Shown: positions 37,007-49,812, counted from the first letter of the stretch. The stretch: DNA of 64,000 nt from Ottelia alismoides (GCA_037367405.1 JAZKJV010005761.1:1-64000); one strand, 5' to 3'. The notes: generated from the sequence alone by a model not told the origin. Made by a program: numbers and translations.

Positions 37007-38430
37007 GTGTTTGAGTCCAGGCTAACAAAGGGAGCACCGGTAGTGAGTGTCCAGGTGATAAACCATTCTGAAGACTGCGAATTTCTGGCTAAAATTCAAG
37101 ATACAAATCTATTCATGAATGACATTGAGATCCATGAATTCCTCTGCCTCAACGAAGGAGTGGAGATAGTATTCGAATTCCCATCTGTCGGTGATGATGA
37201 GATTTGTGTTGATGGGCCCAATAAGTTTGAAGAACTTTCTATGGGGCAATGAGCTCGCAACATGAAGATTAGATCATTGATTAAATTTGCAATAATGTGG
37301 ATCTAATTGATAATTTCTCTGAAGATTTGAATGATGACCAGTTAAAGGTGGACATTGAACATTTGAAAGAACAACCACCTACTATCATTTCTGAAGTCAC
37401 TAGTGAAGCAGCTCCCACTCTGCCTGAGCTGAAACCATTGCCCTCCAACATGAAGTATGCCTTCTTTATAGGTGAGCCAAATATGCTCCCAGTCATTATC
37501 AATGCACACCTGACCGCAAACCAAGGATTTCATTTGATGGAGGTTTTTGAATGTAACCGTAAGGCGATAGGTTGGAAAATCTCAGATCTCCATGGTATCA
37601 AACCTTCAATTTGCTTGCATCACATTTTCCTTGAGGAAGACAACAAACCATCCCGTGAATTTCAAAGAAGATTGAATCCGAACCTTCGGGAGGTTTTCAT
37701 GAAAGAGATTCAGAAATGGTATGATGCATGATTCATCTATCTCATCTCCGACTCTAAATGGGTAAGTCCATTGCACGTCGTGCCCAAAAATTCATGGATC
37801 ACAATTGTGAAGAATGACATAGGTGAGGACATCCCAATAAGAGTACCCACTTCTTGGTGAGTGTGTGTGGACTATAGAAGATTAAACCTCATCACCAAGA
37901 AAGACCACTTCCCGCAGTCATTCAATGACCAGATTCTTGAGAGACTGGCCGTAAAGGAATATTTCTGCTTCTTGGACAGATACTCTGGATACAATCAAGT
38001 TGCTATTGCTCTAGAAGACCAAGAGAAGACCAAGTTCACCTGTCCAATTAGGACATACACCTTTATACAATGTTGTTCGGCCTATGCAATGCCCCAACCA
38101 CATTTCAGAGGTGTATGCTTGCAGTGTTCGTTGACATGGTGGGCAATTTTCTGAAGGTTTTTATTGATGATTTTTCGGTCTATGGGGATGCATTTGATCA
38201 ATGCCTTGACTATATAGACTAAGTTTTGCAGAGGTGCTGCAAAGTCATTTTAGTGCTCTCGCAGGAGAAGAGAAACTTCATGGTGAGTGAAGGAATTGTG
38301 CTAGGTCACGTTGTATCTAAACGAGGCATGGAAGTTGACCCATCCAAGGTAGAGGTGATTTCTAAACTCGAGCCATCAACAACAATCAAGCAAGTCCGAT
38401 CATTCTTGGGTAATGTCGGCTTCTACTGAT
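37007..38430 (+). pseudogene. Reverse transcriptase of element B (Athila type)
   Basis: 37297-37731 holds the RT N-terminal region (ELKPLPSNMKYAFF, LPVIINAHLT, RKAIGWKISDLHGI, CLHHIFLEEDNKPSREFQRR). 37861-38154 holds CVDYRRLNLITKKDHFP, QILERLAVKEYFCFLDRYSG and QEKTKFTCPI. The catalytic box reads FIDDFS at 38160-38177, both aspartates kept (Athila elements usually FMDD). 38226-38429 adds ILVLSQEKRNFMV-EGIVLGHVVSKRGMEVD and the connection domain (RSFLGNVGFY). At least four frame breaks separate the blocks. The wording matches the Athila lineage better than other gypsy lineages I know. Confidence 0.92.
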
Positions 38431-38960
38431 GGTTTATCAAGGATTTCAACAAGTTGGCCCAACTGTTTATGTTTTGGGAAAGGAGAATGATTTTATTATC
38501 GATGACCATGTACTACTTGCTTGCTATCAACTAAAAGAAGTCATCACTAAGTACCCTATCTTACAGCCATCTGATTGGACGTTACCCTTCGAGATCATGA
38601 CGATTATGTCAGATTATGCCATTGGGGCTATATTGGGACAGAGGAAAGGTAATGTCCCATGTGCTATTCACTATGATAGTTGGATGCTCGATGAAGCTCA
38701 AATGAACTACACAGTCACTAAAAGGAGCTGCTAATTGTAATTTTTGCCTTGGAAAAATTCTGATCCCATCTCCTTGGGTTCAAGGTCATTATTTATACAA
38801 ATCATTCGACTGTCTGGTATATTCAATTGAAGAAGGATGCCAAACCAGGTCTCAATAGGTTGATACTTCTCCTCTAGGAGCTTAACCCAGAAATATGAGA
38901 TAAACATGGAGTAAAGAATGTGGTGGCCGATCACTTATCGAGATTTCCCGAGCTTGAATC
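38431..38960 (+). pseudogene. RNase H of element B
   Basis: 38429-38734 encodes YPILQPSDWTLPFEIMTIMSDYAIGAILGQR, the start of the Ty3-type RNase H (family: PFE..CDAS..A.GAVLGQ; here the CD is IM-S), and LDEAQMNYTVT. The next pieces in other frames give VIFALEKF, NHSTVWY and KHGVKNVVADHLSRF (near 38895-38950). The normal Y.ASR block reads YDSWML, so a change and frameshifts mark it as dead. It sits between RT and integrase, as expected. Confidence 0.88.
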
Positions 38961-40268
38961 TCCTAAGAAAAACTTGCATCCCATCATAGAGACCTTACCA
39001 CATGAGTCGATCCTGTCAGTTACCTCGCTCCCATGGTATGTCGATGTTGTGAACTATCTTGTGTCCAAGAAAACTCCACAAGATTTACCCAAGCTAAAAG
39101 TGGACAAGTTTTTGTTTGATTTCCATTTCTACTAGTGGGAGGGCACATATCTCTTTCATGAGGGGGAAGATTGCATCTGGAGGAGGTGTATCCCTCAGGA
39201 GAAAGTCCCAAGTATCCTCGCACATTGTCACGACCATGAATCTAGAGGGAACCATTCAGGAAGGATAACAACAACAAAAGTGCTTCAAAGTGACCTATGC
39301 TGACCAACTTTATTTAAAGATGCAGAAAATTACGTCAAGCATTACACTGACTACTTGAAATGGCGGCACCATAAGAATGAGAGATATAATTCCTCTGAAG
39401 TTCATTCAGATTTCAGGTGTCTTTAATGCATGAGGCATCGACTTCCTAGGACATTTCCGAATAATCAGGCTTACGAATACATTCTTCTTGTTGTTGACTA
39501 TTTGAGTTGTTGGGTGGAGGCTCTCCCAGCCCAGACCACAGACAGTCGTATTGTCTGTAAATTTATGAAAGATCACATCATCTCTAGGTTAGAGATACCA
39601 AAAATCCCTATATCAGATGTGGATAGCCACTTTATCAACAGAGGAGGTGAAGAAGCTAAGTCAATAATTTTGCATTCAACATCGTGTCACTTCTCCCTAT
39701 CACCCACAACCTAATGGCTTGGTTGAATGCTCCAATAGGGAGATAAAGATTATTCTACATAATCTTCTGTGTACGGATTGCAAAAACTGGTTAGCTACTT
39801 GATTCATTCCTTTGGGCTTGCAGGATCATGTACAAGTCACCCTTAGGAATGTCTCCCTACCGCATTGTCTATGGAAAGCAATGCCATTTGTCCGTTGAAC
39901 TGACTCATAAATCCTTATGGGCAATCAATGTTTGCAATATGGACTCCAAGAAAATCAGGAGGAATTGACAAGTGGATCTAAATAGACTACTCGAATTTAG
40001 ATATTACACATACGTTAATAGCCTAATGTATAATGAGAAGGTCAAGAAGTGGCATGATAAGCACGTCCGTAGAAAGTCTTCCGACCAGGACAGAGGGTTT
40101 GGTTGTTTGATGTGAAATTGAAAATCTTTCCAGTAAAATTGAAGAGCAAATGGACTAGGTCGTTTATAAGGAAACATGTGTGTGACAATGGTAGTGTGAT
40201 GATATCTGAATCGTCGGTTGATGCACAACCTTTTGTAGTCAGTGGACATGTACTGAAACTTACTTAGA
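38961..40268 (+). pseudogene. Integrase of element B
   Basis: 38985-39220 gives the linker (ETLPHESILSV-SLPWYVDVVNYL) and the damaged zinc-binding region (HCHDHESRGNHSG; the second Cys pair reads KHYTDY). The core at 39430-39714 has YILLVVDYLSCWVEALPA (first D at 39496-39498) and PISDVDSHFIN (second D at 39616-39618); the glutamate lies in GLVECSNREIK (39725-39727) in another frame. The tail (RVWLFDVKLKIFPVKLKSKW) lies at about 40090-40155. All three catalytic residues survive although the frame does not. A long open frame on the opposite strand (40004-40582) is an antisense shadow. Confidence 0.88.
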
Positions 40269-40459
40269 GCATGATACATTTCAGTCTGTTGTTGACTCAA
40301 TCCAAGTTGTATATGAAGATGAACAGACCGCAACCATTTCTGCAGTTTCAGATAGAGCAAAGTAAAATATTTTTGAATGATTTTTCTTTTTTCTTCTTTT
40401 CTTTTTTCTTTCTTTACTTTCTTTTTCTTTTGAAAAGGTGTCACCCCTTTCATCACTAT

Positions 40460-40495
40460 TATACTTAGGAAATACTTTGTCGTAAGTATAGGGGG
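40460..40495 (+). promoter_or_regulatory. Stem-loop plus polypurine motif of element B
   Basis: TATACTTA (40460-40467) and TAAGTATA (40483-40490) arms, then GGGGG. It corresponds to motif 2 of element A, including the upstream ggtgtcacccctt. The inverted LTR C starts 12 bases further on. Confidence 0.7.
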
Positions 40496-40506
40496 TGTTG
40501 ACCCCG

Positions 40507-43500
40507 TGATAACGGGGATTTTACGTGGGTCAGAAAATGTCCTAATAAAATGCGAAGATAAATTGTCGTTGAGGCGACCCAAAAAAACCCTAGTTAATCA
40601 AAGGGAGCAAACAGTAGATTGGGGAAATGAATCCAAAAATGTGTGTTCCTTTTGTCTATGTCTTTTTATGTGGGTTTTTATTTTATATTTTTATGGATTT
40701 AATTTTTATATTTTAAAATTGATTTAATTTTATTTTTATATTCTTTTTTATATTTCCTGATTTTATTTTTTCTTTTAATTTTAAAATATAAAATATAAGC
40801 TTATATAGAGGTATATACACATTATAGGCTAATATAATTATAAACACTAATAAAAATGAACAAAATACAGAAAATAAATTTTTTAGGCTTTAATAAATTT
40901 CTACTATTTTCTGAATTTTTATATAATTTTGATAATTTTATATATTTTAAAGTAAAAAATACTCGAAATCAGGGATTAAATAAAATGGCCTAAATTGTTT
41001 TGGAATTTACAAATATAAGATAAATCCAAAATTTTCCAAAACTATTTTTAGTTCATAATAAATACTAATAAGAACATTACAGAGTGGAAAATGGTATTTT
41101 TGAAAGTTTTTAGAATTTTTTACCTTTCGGAGATTTTTTTAAGGATTTTTTTTTCTATTTTAAGGTATTTTTTGACGGAAGACTCAAAATACAAAATAAG
41201 AAAACTTGCAAATTTTTCAAAATGTTGTTATATTTTTTGATATTTTACAAGTCAAATAAAGGAAAATATATGCTCTCTTGATTTTTAATAAATATTAAAA
41301 ATATGAAAATATTGCATGAATGTACACACTAATAGGCACCCAATCCTATTTTTTGAGATTTTTTGGAGCACGGATGGTATTTTTAATAAATAGAAAACAA
41401 CTACAAAAATTGTTGAACTAGAAAGGGCATTTTTGCAATTAAAAATAAGCACGAGGTTGATTTCTACGAATTACCCAAAATAATTCAACTAATATGAAAA
41501 GTAGTGGGACTAAAATGAAATATAAATACCTACGAGGGTATACAAGCAAAATTGCCACCTCACGTGGGATAGCAATGTGGTGATGTGGACTAAACTAAAA
41601 TGTAAATACAATAAAAGGCTAGGGGTTCTTGCAATTGTTACAAAACTTTTAAACGACAAATGAAAGTTTATATATATAAAGTATAAAAAATAAGCGTGGA
41701 AAGTGCAAAATACCACCAAACATGCACTATCCCTATCCGATGGCAACAATTTACTTGACATGTGGCAGGGCGTGGGTGCATGGTGATGCTTCACTACTGA
41801 CAGCTCAGATTAGACCACAAATTGGGATCCGACGGTGATGGTCTACAAAATCCATGGCAGCTACTCGATCTAGAGTTGCCCCTCGATCGGACAGTGGACA
41901 GGATGGCTGGAAGAACGATGAATGAACTCACTTTTAGTGAGTTTGAAATCGATGCATCATGAACCTCCAGTCATTTGCATCACTATTGAAGCTCTCTACA
42001 TGTTCCCGCACCTCCAACGAAACTTCTTGGTGGCCAAAGTAAGTCCGGGGGCTACCGAACTAGCCCCTGGAGCTCATGGATCTCCAGCCAACTTGGAGGT
42101 TGTTCTTTGAGTCCAAAATATGAGCTTAGATTCCCACCTTCAGGTCCTATAAAAGTAGTAGAAGGCACGATAGCACAAATGAGCATAAACCTAGCTATTA
42201 TTGGCAGGTGGTCGACGTAAAATGGAGTGGCCCGAGCTCAAGTGATCTAAGTCCTAATCTAAGTTAAAAAAAATAGTCAAATCATGAAATAAAATGCTAA
42301 AAAAAAACCTAATAGCTACGTTTAACTAAAAAGCAATGAATGAAAGACCTCCAGCAACCGGAGCTACAAGGTGAACCTCGACAATAGGCCTCGTCGGAGA
42401 TGGTGGTAAAGCACCTCTACACTGCCTTCTCGCCGCAAGTATAGCCGACCAAGCTTCCTCTCATGATGCTCTAGACCTGGGGCACAAACTGAGGGAAGAA
42501 ATCAATGCTAAGGGGAACCAACCATTCAAAATGGGGAATAAGGAGTATATGTACAAACATGGCAATATGGGAGTCTTCGAGGAAAAATTACATACACGTC
42601 GATGATGCATGGCCCTAGGAGAGGAGTCGCCGAAGATCAAGGATGAATAAAGAATGGTTCTTACGAAGGATGCATATCTCCTTAAGCAATGTATCAATGA
42701 GTAGAAAATTGTAAAGAAGGTAGGTCAGCTACTCCTAACAAGGCTAGGATTGAGTCAGAAGAGTTGACTCAAGTCAACAGTCATGGCTCTTCTATTGGTC
42801 TAGCTAGACCACTAGAAGACAAAACTAGTTGGAAAAATAGAAATAAAAAAATAAAATAATTAATTAATTGATTAAGTAAAAGTTATAAAATAAAAAATGT
42901 TTATTATTTTATGTAGTATTTTATTATGTTTTTTTATTTATTTTTATGGGCATTTTTATTATAAGTTACTTTTCTGGATATATTCCTCTATGTTTTGTTT
43001 ATTTATTTTTATTTTATATTTTTTATCTTATTATTTTTCCTTATTTTATAAAATTATAACATAATTTTATATACATAAATATATTTCTATTGTATTTTTC
43101 TAATATTATTTGCACACTTAAATACATATAGGTGTATGTTATATAAGTATATGTTAATGTATTTCATATAAGTATTTTTGTATACTATTTTATTTTTGTG
43201 TTTCTTTTATGATTTTACTATTTTCTAAGTACGTACATATATTACAAATAATATAAAAATATAAAAACACAAAATTATAAAAATAATAAAGAATAAATAA
43301 AATGAATATTTTGTTCAGATAAAGTATACAATAAGGGTCCAAAACCTAATTTCCACACCTTAAGTCCAAATTAAATGGTCACCTTCATTAAATATATTAT
43401 TAAAAGTTGTATACAATTAAAGTGATTTTTATACATTTTGGGTTTTTTAGGAGATATGGGTCTGGGAAGTTTAGATTTTGGCTTATTATTCTAAGTATAA

Positions 43501-43848
43501 AAAGTATGTTGTATATTGTTTTTGTATGAACTCAATTTTGTAATTTTATTTCTATTTTTATCTATAAACTTCATGTACACACTTCCTTTATTTGAGGTAT
43601 AAAAATTAGAAAATAAAATTGGTCCTAAAATACAAAATTGATGAATAAAAGAATTGGTTTTTGGCCCTTATCTCCCCCTACTTTGTTCTATGTTAACCCA
43701 GTCATCAAGATGACTCGGACTCAGGGTTTAGGGTCATAAATACCTTTGACATTTATTCCTTTCTTTTCTATTCTTTATTCTGTAAGTTTAGCATTAAAAA
43801 GTGTATTTTATACACAATAAATGGAATAAATAATGAATGTACATCGAA
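40507..43848 (-). repeat. Inverted LTR C, of element A's family
   Basis: Reverse complement of 5869-9183 at high similarity and of nearly the same length (3.34 kb). Its 3' terminus is intact (TGATAAC on the plus strand, the complement of gttatca). Its first ~100 bases, including the terminal hairpin, are absent at 43848. It sits inside element B between the first polypurine stem-loop and the conserved 3' block, replacing about 1.3 kb of internal sequence that element A has there. No internal region is attached, so it is neither the 3' LTR of B nor a complete solo LTR. Confidence 0.8.
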
Positions 43849-43854
43849 AAAAAG

Positions 43855-44487
43855 TGCAAAAGAAAGAAAAACTCCAAAAAAGTGGTTGGTCTGGTTGAAA
43901 ATAAAATACCCACCAGAGTATATATAGCCAAATAAAGCAAAGCTTATGTTACCCATTCTCATCTCATGAAACTTGCAGCGAGAGACTTAGCTACAGTGGT
44001 TGGGCTCCCAAGGATACATGACTACACCGTTCATGATACATTCTCTTCTTCCTCCTCTTCTTGAGTCGTTTGCACTTGAACTTAGAAGGGAATACCCTGC
44101 TCCTCGAGGAAAGTGCTGCTGGACTAGGGCATTAGAGTTACCTTGTTAAGGGGGGTTGTTACTTTGCCATTTCTGAGGTGGGAGCTACTTATCACTTACA
44201 TAGTATAAGAAAAGATTCATGGTCATTAGAGTTTGTGTATGTAGACTTGTTCTGTTCTGGAACATTGAGGAGTCTTAACCATAGATTGGTGGAACTTAGA
44301 GACTGTTGAGTTTTAAACCTAGGTCCAAATAAGGTTCCAATAAACTAATAATCCAAAGGCCTGACTGAGCTCCATACTTCAATTTAATGAAGACAAGTTT
44401 AATAATCAACCTCGATTCTCCTTCTTTTTCTTTTCTTTTTTCTTTTTACTTCTTTTTCAAATAAGTGTTTACTAAGGACTAGCAAAG
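43855..44487 (+). other. Conserved 3' untranslated block of element B
   Basis: Same order and orientation as 13850-14537 and 55990-56630 (aactccaaaaaa.tgg, gaaaataaaat.c, agggaataccctgctcctcgaggaaag, caaataaggttcca, actaataatccaaaggcc). It resumes element B after the inverted LTR C. Confidence 0.75.
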
Positions 44488-44600
44488 GTAAAGTATAGGG
44501 GGGTGATGAATCCCCATTCATCACTCTTTATTCTTTTATTTTAGCTAATTATCTTGACAATGCATCATGTAAATAGGTGTAAATACAATAACTTAGCAAT
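44488..44600 (+). repeat. Polypurine tract and start of element B 3' LTR
   Basis: AAGTATAGGGGGG (about 44491-44503) is followed by TG at 44504 and the perfect hairpin TGATGAAT-CCCC-ATTCATCA (44504-44523). Similarity to the start of LTR B (27935-28010) lasts roughly 80 bases, then stops; the rest of the LTR is missing. 44601-44777 is unassigned. Confidence 0.75.
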
Positions 44601-44777
44601 ATGCATGCATATGTTAATTGTACATAATTAGCATGTATTTGTGCAAAAATAAAAGAACACAGAATAGAGAGAAAAAGAAGCAAGTATTTACAATAAATAC
44701 TGAGTGACCCGAACCCCAAGAGAGGGCCAAGCATTGGCTTGATCGCCAAACAAAATAAGTAGAGAGAGATAGGGCCA

Positions 44778-47265
44778 CTCCACCTTATATATCATGGGTG
44801 TACATAATTTATTTATGCAAAAATAAAATAAAAATATGTTTTTACCTCCTTGTATACATTTCTAAAAATAAAACAAAAATCAGAAAAACAAATTAAAAAA
44901 ATAAAAACTCTCTCTCACTTGTACATAATACATGTATTTATATCTTCCTTCTCTATTTATTATATACCTGTTACATAATAAAAATAAAATAAAAATTATT
45001 TTATACTCCAAAAATTATTTTCTAAATAAATAAAATATGAACTTGGAGTATTTGTGCAAAAATAACAAATTAAAAATAATTGTACAAAATATACCTATAT
45101 ATAATACAATATATTGTATATACAATAATTCATTTTTCATAAAAATAAATAAAAATCACAGGAAAAATAGTTTGAAAAATAACAAACATTTTTCATTTTA
45201 TATACTTAAATTTAAAATTATTTATTATTTTTTATTGAATTTGTAAATATTTTTGTACTTCTATTTCTTTGATTGGTCGACTGAAATGTTGACCACGGGT
45301 CAACGACGCCTCCTACCGGGGTCCAACCCAGATCCTTGTCGTCGGAGCTCCTTCTCGACATTTTCTAGCCCGACTCCGCTCACCTCTCGCCTTAGGATTT
45401 AGACCCGAGGATCCTCGTACTTCCAACATTCTCGCGGGTCCCTCGCCCGATCCAATTCCTTCTCGGGTCTTGCACTTCTCTCAGATCTTTCCAGACCCCA
45501 TTCGACACTATAAAATCTTCTCTCCGCTTCCACAGTGCCCTAGCTTGCGCCGCACCCCTTCTCGATACCCTAGAACCCTCCAGCATGGTGACAGCCGCCG
45601 GAGGAGCCCTTCGGTGGTCGATTTGGTATCGTGTAGCCGACGCTCCCTCTTCGTGGCCGGACCTCCACCGCGAGAAGCCTCCCTCGCTTGTCGCCGCTTG
45701 GTCGAGGCCATAACCCCGTCGATCACCTCGCCTGGAGCTAAGGAACTTGTCTGGACCATCAGGTAACGCTTTAGCCCTTCCTAGCTCTCCATTCGATCAA
45801 ATCTTTCATCTGCCACCACCGTAGCTCTGACAGCTCCGGCCGACTGGTCGGAGCTCAGTCACCCACATCCAACCACTCAGATATCCGCGCACGCTCGCCC
45901 TACATCTCCCTACGCAATCTGTCACCTTGATCTTCGCTCGTGTAGCAAAGGTTAGGTCCCATATCTCCCTATCTTGCGACTGCCAGAGATCGACCCACGT
46001 TCACCCCCGCTTCTTTCGTCTTTAGCTCTAAATAACCAGTCCGGAGCATAGCCCTGAGTCTTGGCTCCGCATTGCAAGTATCCTGGAGTCGTGAGGAGCC
46101 TCATTTGCTTCCCAGCTGCTCGGAGGAGCTCCTCCAGACCTCGCTCCACCATACCATCCATCCGACCATCCGTCAGATGATCAGAACCCACAGCTTGACG
46201 CGGAGTGCCTCCTCAGGGGTGCTCGACCCTTAGGATGTCTGATCGGTCGGGCGGATTCGCCCCGATCCTAGTTAGAAGTTTGCCAGCTCCCTATTCGTTC
46301 ACCATGCTCCGTCACCATTGGATGAAGAGAGGAGCCCCAGTTTCCATCTGATCCGCCCATCATTGCAGCTTTTCAGCCGTGGATCTGACGCAATCTGACA
46401 CATCTGAGCCGCATACGTAGGGGACATTCCCTGAGCGTCAGATCAATCTTTATAGAGGAGTAGAGCCGCACGATCGAGTCCCTGCCAGCAGCCGACACCT
46501 GTCCTCCCACGCGCGTCTCACGTGCCTTTGAGGGTATATTGCGCCTTTTACCATGCACTTCCTTTAGTTCATGATTTAGTTTGTAAAATAAAAGTCACAG
46601 TTGGATATTTTTGCATATTAGTCTGTTTAGTTTTTAATATTTGCAGTTTACTCCTTCCTGTATAGATGCACATGCCTGGTCACGTGCGGAGTGGGTTATT
46701 TGCATAATTTATCCTGAACTTTTCATGTGTTAATGGTTGATTGAAAGTTTCCCAAATTTGCATCTATGCCCCTATGAACGCTGATTTAGAGCATGTGTGT
46801 GTTTTAGTGGACAAATTGTAGATTTTATCCTAAGCTTGTATTGCTTGTTAATGTTTGGCCCTGAAACTTAAATAAATTGCAGTTAGGTCTCTGTTAGCTG
46901 TGTGCCTTGTTTTTATTCAAATAAATATCAAAACTACTCCGAAAATTTCAAAAATCGTATAGTAGTTTCTGCTACTGTGTAGTATTTTTGGTAATGTTTG
47001 TGACTCATTTTGTTTTATTTGATATTTTCTAAAATTTTAAAACCCTAAAATGTGTCTCTGTCAGCTTTTGAAAATCAACTAAAAATATAAAAATATCTTT
47101 AAAAATTCCAAAAAAAATCTAATTGTTTGTTTTATCTTGTTTTAGCTTTGTGATTTTTGTTTCATTCCCATTTATAAAACCCCTAAAAATTGAAAATACT
47201 AAAAACCTTATAAAAATTATTAAAAAATCATAAAAAATAAAAAAAAATGTTTTCAATTTCTGTAG
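44778..47265 (+). repeat. Repeat X, forward copy (long LTR-like element)
   Basis: Inverted partner of 14612-17062. The GC-rich core (45280-46550) has a TATA box (actataaaat, about 45508-45517) some 30-40 bases before a pyrimidine-rich stretch, and a donor-like cag/gtaacg at about 45761. A perfect palindrome, TTGACC ACG GGTCAA (45289-45303), lies upstream of the TATA box. These features fit a promoter-bearing LTR. Frames in it (45470-45766 and reverse) are not conserved between copies. It may extend to about 47640, where there is no partner for comparison. Confidence 0.7.
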
Positions 47266-48192
47266 GTAGCTTTTACTTCAAATTTTCACAAAAAATTGTT
47301 GCTCAGATTTTATAGGCACTTCAGGTATTTTTAAACTTCATGCCAATCTCGGATGCACACTATTTGCATTTTTCTTCCTTCTTTTATTTTTAGAAATTAA
47401 ATAAAAATAAGAAAAACATGAAAAAATTCCCAAAAACACATGAATATTTTTAAAACATAAAAACATTTTTGTTTTGAATTTTGAGTCATTTTGACCCTTT
47501 AAATAATTGTTTGTGTGTGCCTTCTTTACCATTTCTCTACTTCTCTTATTAATTAAAATCATAAAAAAGTTTAAAAAAATTAAAAAAACCACCAAAAATT
47601 TTTGAGTCATTCCGTGCTCCTTATGTTCGACCATGGTGGCTATACCAGGTTAAATAATTAGCAGGATCGCTTGCCTTGGTTTTCTATGTTTGATTGATTT
47701 CATAGGTGGTCTGATTTTTTTTTGTTGAGCCCGGTTCGAGTGGTTGAGGTCGCGATGACCTTTGATATCACTTGTAGAGGTATGCATTGAATGTTCAATT
47801 GAAATTTGATGATGTCAATCGAATAACTTGGTTGTCCTTAGACTTAAGTCATCATTACATTGATTAATAGGCTCTAATTAATTTCTCAATTCAGGATCTA
47901 TGTAGAGTTTGTCAAATCTATTTTTTTTGTACTTTATTGTATTCATTTAAATTAAAAGCGTTAAAAAATGGTTTAAGTTTTTTTGTATTAGCTTCTATAT
48001 GTGCATTATCTTACCCCAGATTTCCTTTGAGTCATTTAAATTAAGTATTTGATACTTGAATTAAATTATAGAATTGCTTATGTCCTTGTGTTCTACCCTG
48101 GACTTCCTAGGTATAAATTAAAGATGAGTTCTCTTCATAGAGAATTTAACTTGGTTCTGTATGGTTCGCTAAGTGCCCGTGATACAACATAT
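47266..48192. other. Unassigned stretch between X and a copia fragment
   Basis: AT-rich; 47266-47640 could be the end of X that the reversed copy lacks. Nothing else is recognised. The minus-strand frame 47338-47634 is low complexity. Confidence 0.4.
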
Positions 48193-48519
48193 ACATATTA
48201 ACTCATGCAATTAGCGATTCATAAGTGTTTGCGCAAGTTCATCCTAGAACTTTACGTATTTTCCTATGATACTACCATCCCTCTACTCCGCGATAACACG
48301 GGAGCCATACCTCAGCAAAAGGAACCCATATGGCATCAAAAGAACAAGAACATGGAAAGGAAATACCACATTATGCAAGAGATTCAAAAGCATGATGACA
48401 TCATCACCACCAAGGTGGCCTCTTCCGACAATGTTGTTGAACTCCTTACCAAATCTTTGCCACAAAAGGTTTTTGATCGATATGTAATGAGCATGGGTTT
48501 AAAGATTGTACTTGAATAG
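48193..48519 (+). pseudogene. Ty1/copia RNase H C-terminal end
   Basis: 104 open codons (48205-48519). The translation LLRDNTGAIPQQKEPIWHQKNKNMERKYH matches the family pattern C.N.GAI...KEP..H...KHI...HH, followed by IQKHDDIITTKVASSDNVVELLTKSLPQKVF (family: V.S..N.AD.LTK.L). The reading frame stays open to a natural stop, so this end decayed less than other regions. The rest of the element is missing. It picks up near where the minus-strand element at 18885 stops, but on the other strand, so the two are separate copies or were separated by rearrangement. Confidence 0.88.
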
Positions 48520-49812
48520 TCTGAGGGATAATGGACAGTTGTTATCCATATGAGCCCGAGGCAAACCATTTCTACAATAAATGTTAATATATCAATAAAA
48601 GTTAGTGGTTTATTTCACTCCTTGCCTAAGTACATGAATGAATGCACTAACAAAGTCCCTTAGTATAATTAGGTTTATGTATCATGGCCATCTAATTGAT
48701 CGTACAGTTGTTGATTCAATGGTTGAATAATAGAAGTTGATGCGTGGATGATTTCTAGAAAGTTTTGAGGACTCATCAAGTACCAGCAAATGATTGTTAC
48801 GAGATGATCTCCAGCTTGAGAAGGAGATGGCAATCTTTCTCTAATGGTTGGTATCTGACCGACCTCTTGATGCAGGTCCTATGCATAGGAATAGAGATTC
48901 AGAGGTGTCGGATAAGTTAGGTCAAAGATTGGACACAATGAGATCGAGACAACGAAGACCTATGTCGTATGCATCACGATATAGGCACACACCCTTTAAC
49001 CGGAGACATATGTATTGCTAAATTTAAGAGTATGTACACTTGGCAAACTGATAAGGTGATGACCTAATCAAGGTCTATACACCAATGAGCTGGTGTGCAT
49101 TCGAGAGTATATGAGCAATACGATATCTCAAATGGATCGTACAGGTTCACTATTGAACCAGAATACATGAGCTCCCTCAGGAGGTATTGGGACCGATAAA
49201 ATTCCATGCATGATCAGCTTTCTTTAGAAGCATGATAATAATTTGTAAGCATAATATATGATTTTTTTGAAAGCATATGATTAATACCAAGTTCCAATGA
49301 TGGAATGAAAAACTTAATGATAAAATCCTAAAGAAGACAATCTAAATGTGATCTAGAACTTCATATTTATTCTAGGTTTACAACATGTAGGATGTATGGA
49401 AATTAGGAATACTCGAAGATGAAGTGATCATAAAGGATTGTATAAACATGACACTTCCATTCCAAAGGAATGATGAAACATGTTTAGATTGTAGTGGCTC
49501 CTCTCACAAGATTAGTAATATAATTTTAGTCCAAATCTGGGACATTGATCGGAATATGATTCAGATGTAATGAGAATATTAGATTGACAGTTTTATTTAA
49601 TCAAACATCTTTGAGAGGTCTTCGAGATCTGGATTTGAGATATGATCTGAAATCCAATATACTATACATTGAATGTACAATCGTCATGTCCTTATATCCA
49701 AGTATCCGTGGAAAAAGAACATTATTCTTGAAAGAGTTCAAGAATAATTCCATTGTTGATAATATATCCAAGCATTGTGAAAATTATTTGTTGATCTGAA
49801 TGTTGGCCCGTG
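48520..49812 (+). repeat. 3' LTR of a copia element
   Basis: Directly follows the RNase H stop. It matches 25826-27680 inverted: gtttatttcactccttg, the gagattcagaggtgtcggataa block, aatacgatatctcaaatgg, and aatcaaacatctttgagaggtc. It is uninterrupted where the other copy has the 600-bp insert. It ends at about 49812 against LINE sequence. Confidence 0.8.

Noticed and set aside
40004..40582. 192-codon minus-strand open frame, the longest in the window
   Set aside because: It is antisense to the integrase tail of element B and runs across the polypurine hairpin into the inverted LTR; no domain is present.
40496..43848. Reading 40496 onward as the 3' LTR of element B because it follows AAGTATAGGGGG
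   Set aside because: The sequence is the reverse complement of the LTR and of element A's family; B's own polypurine tract and LTR start occur later, at 44488-44523.
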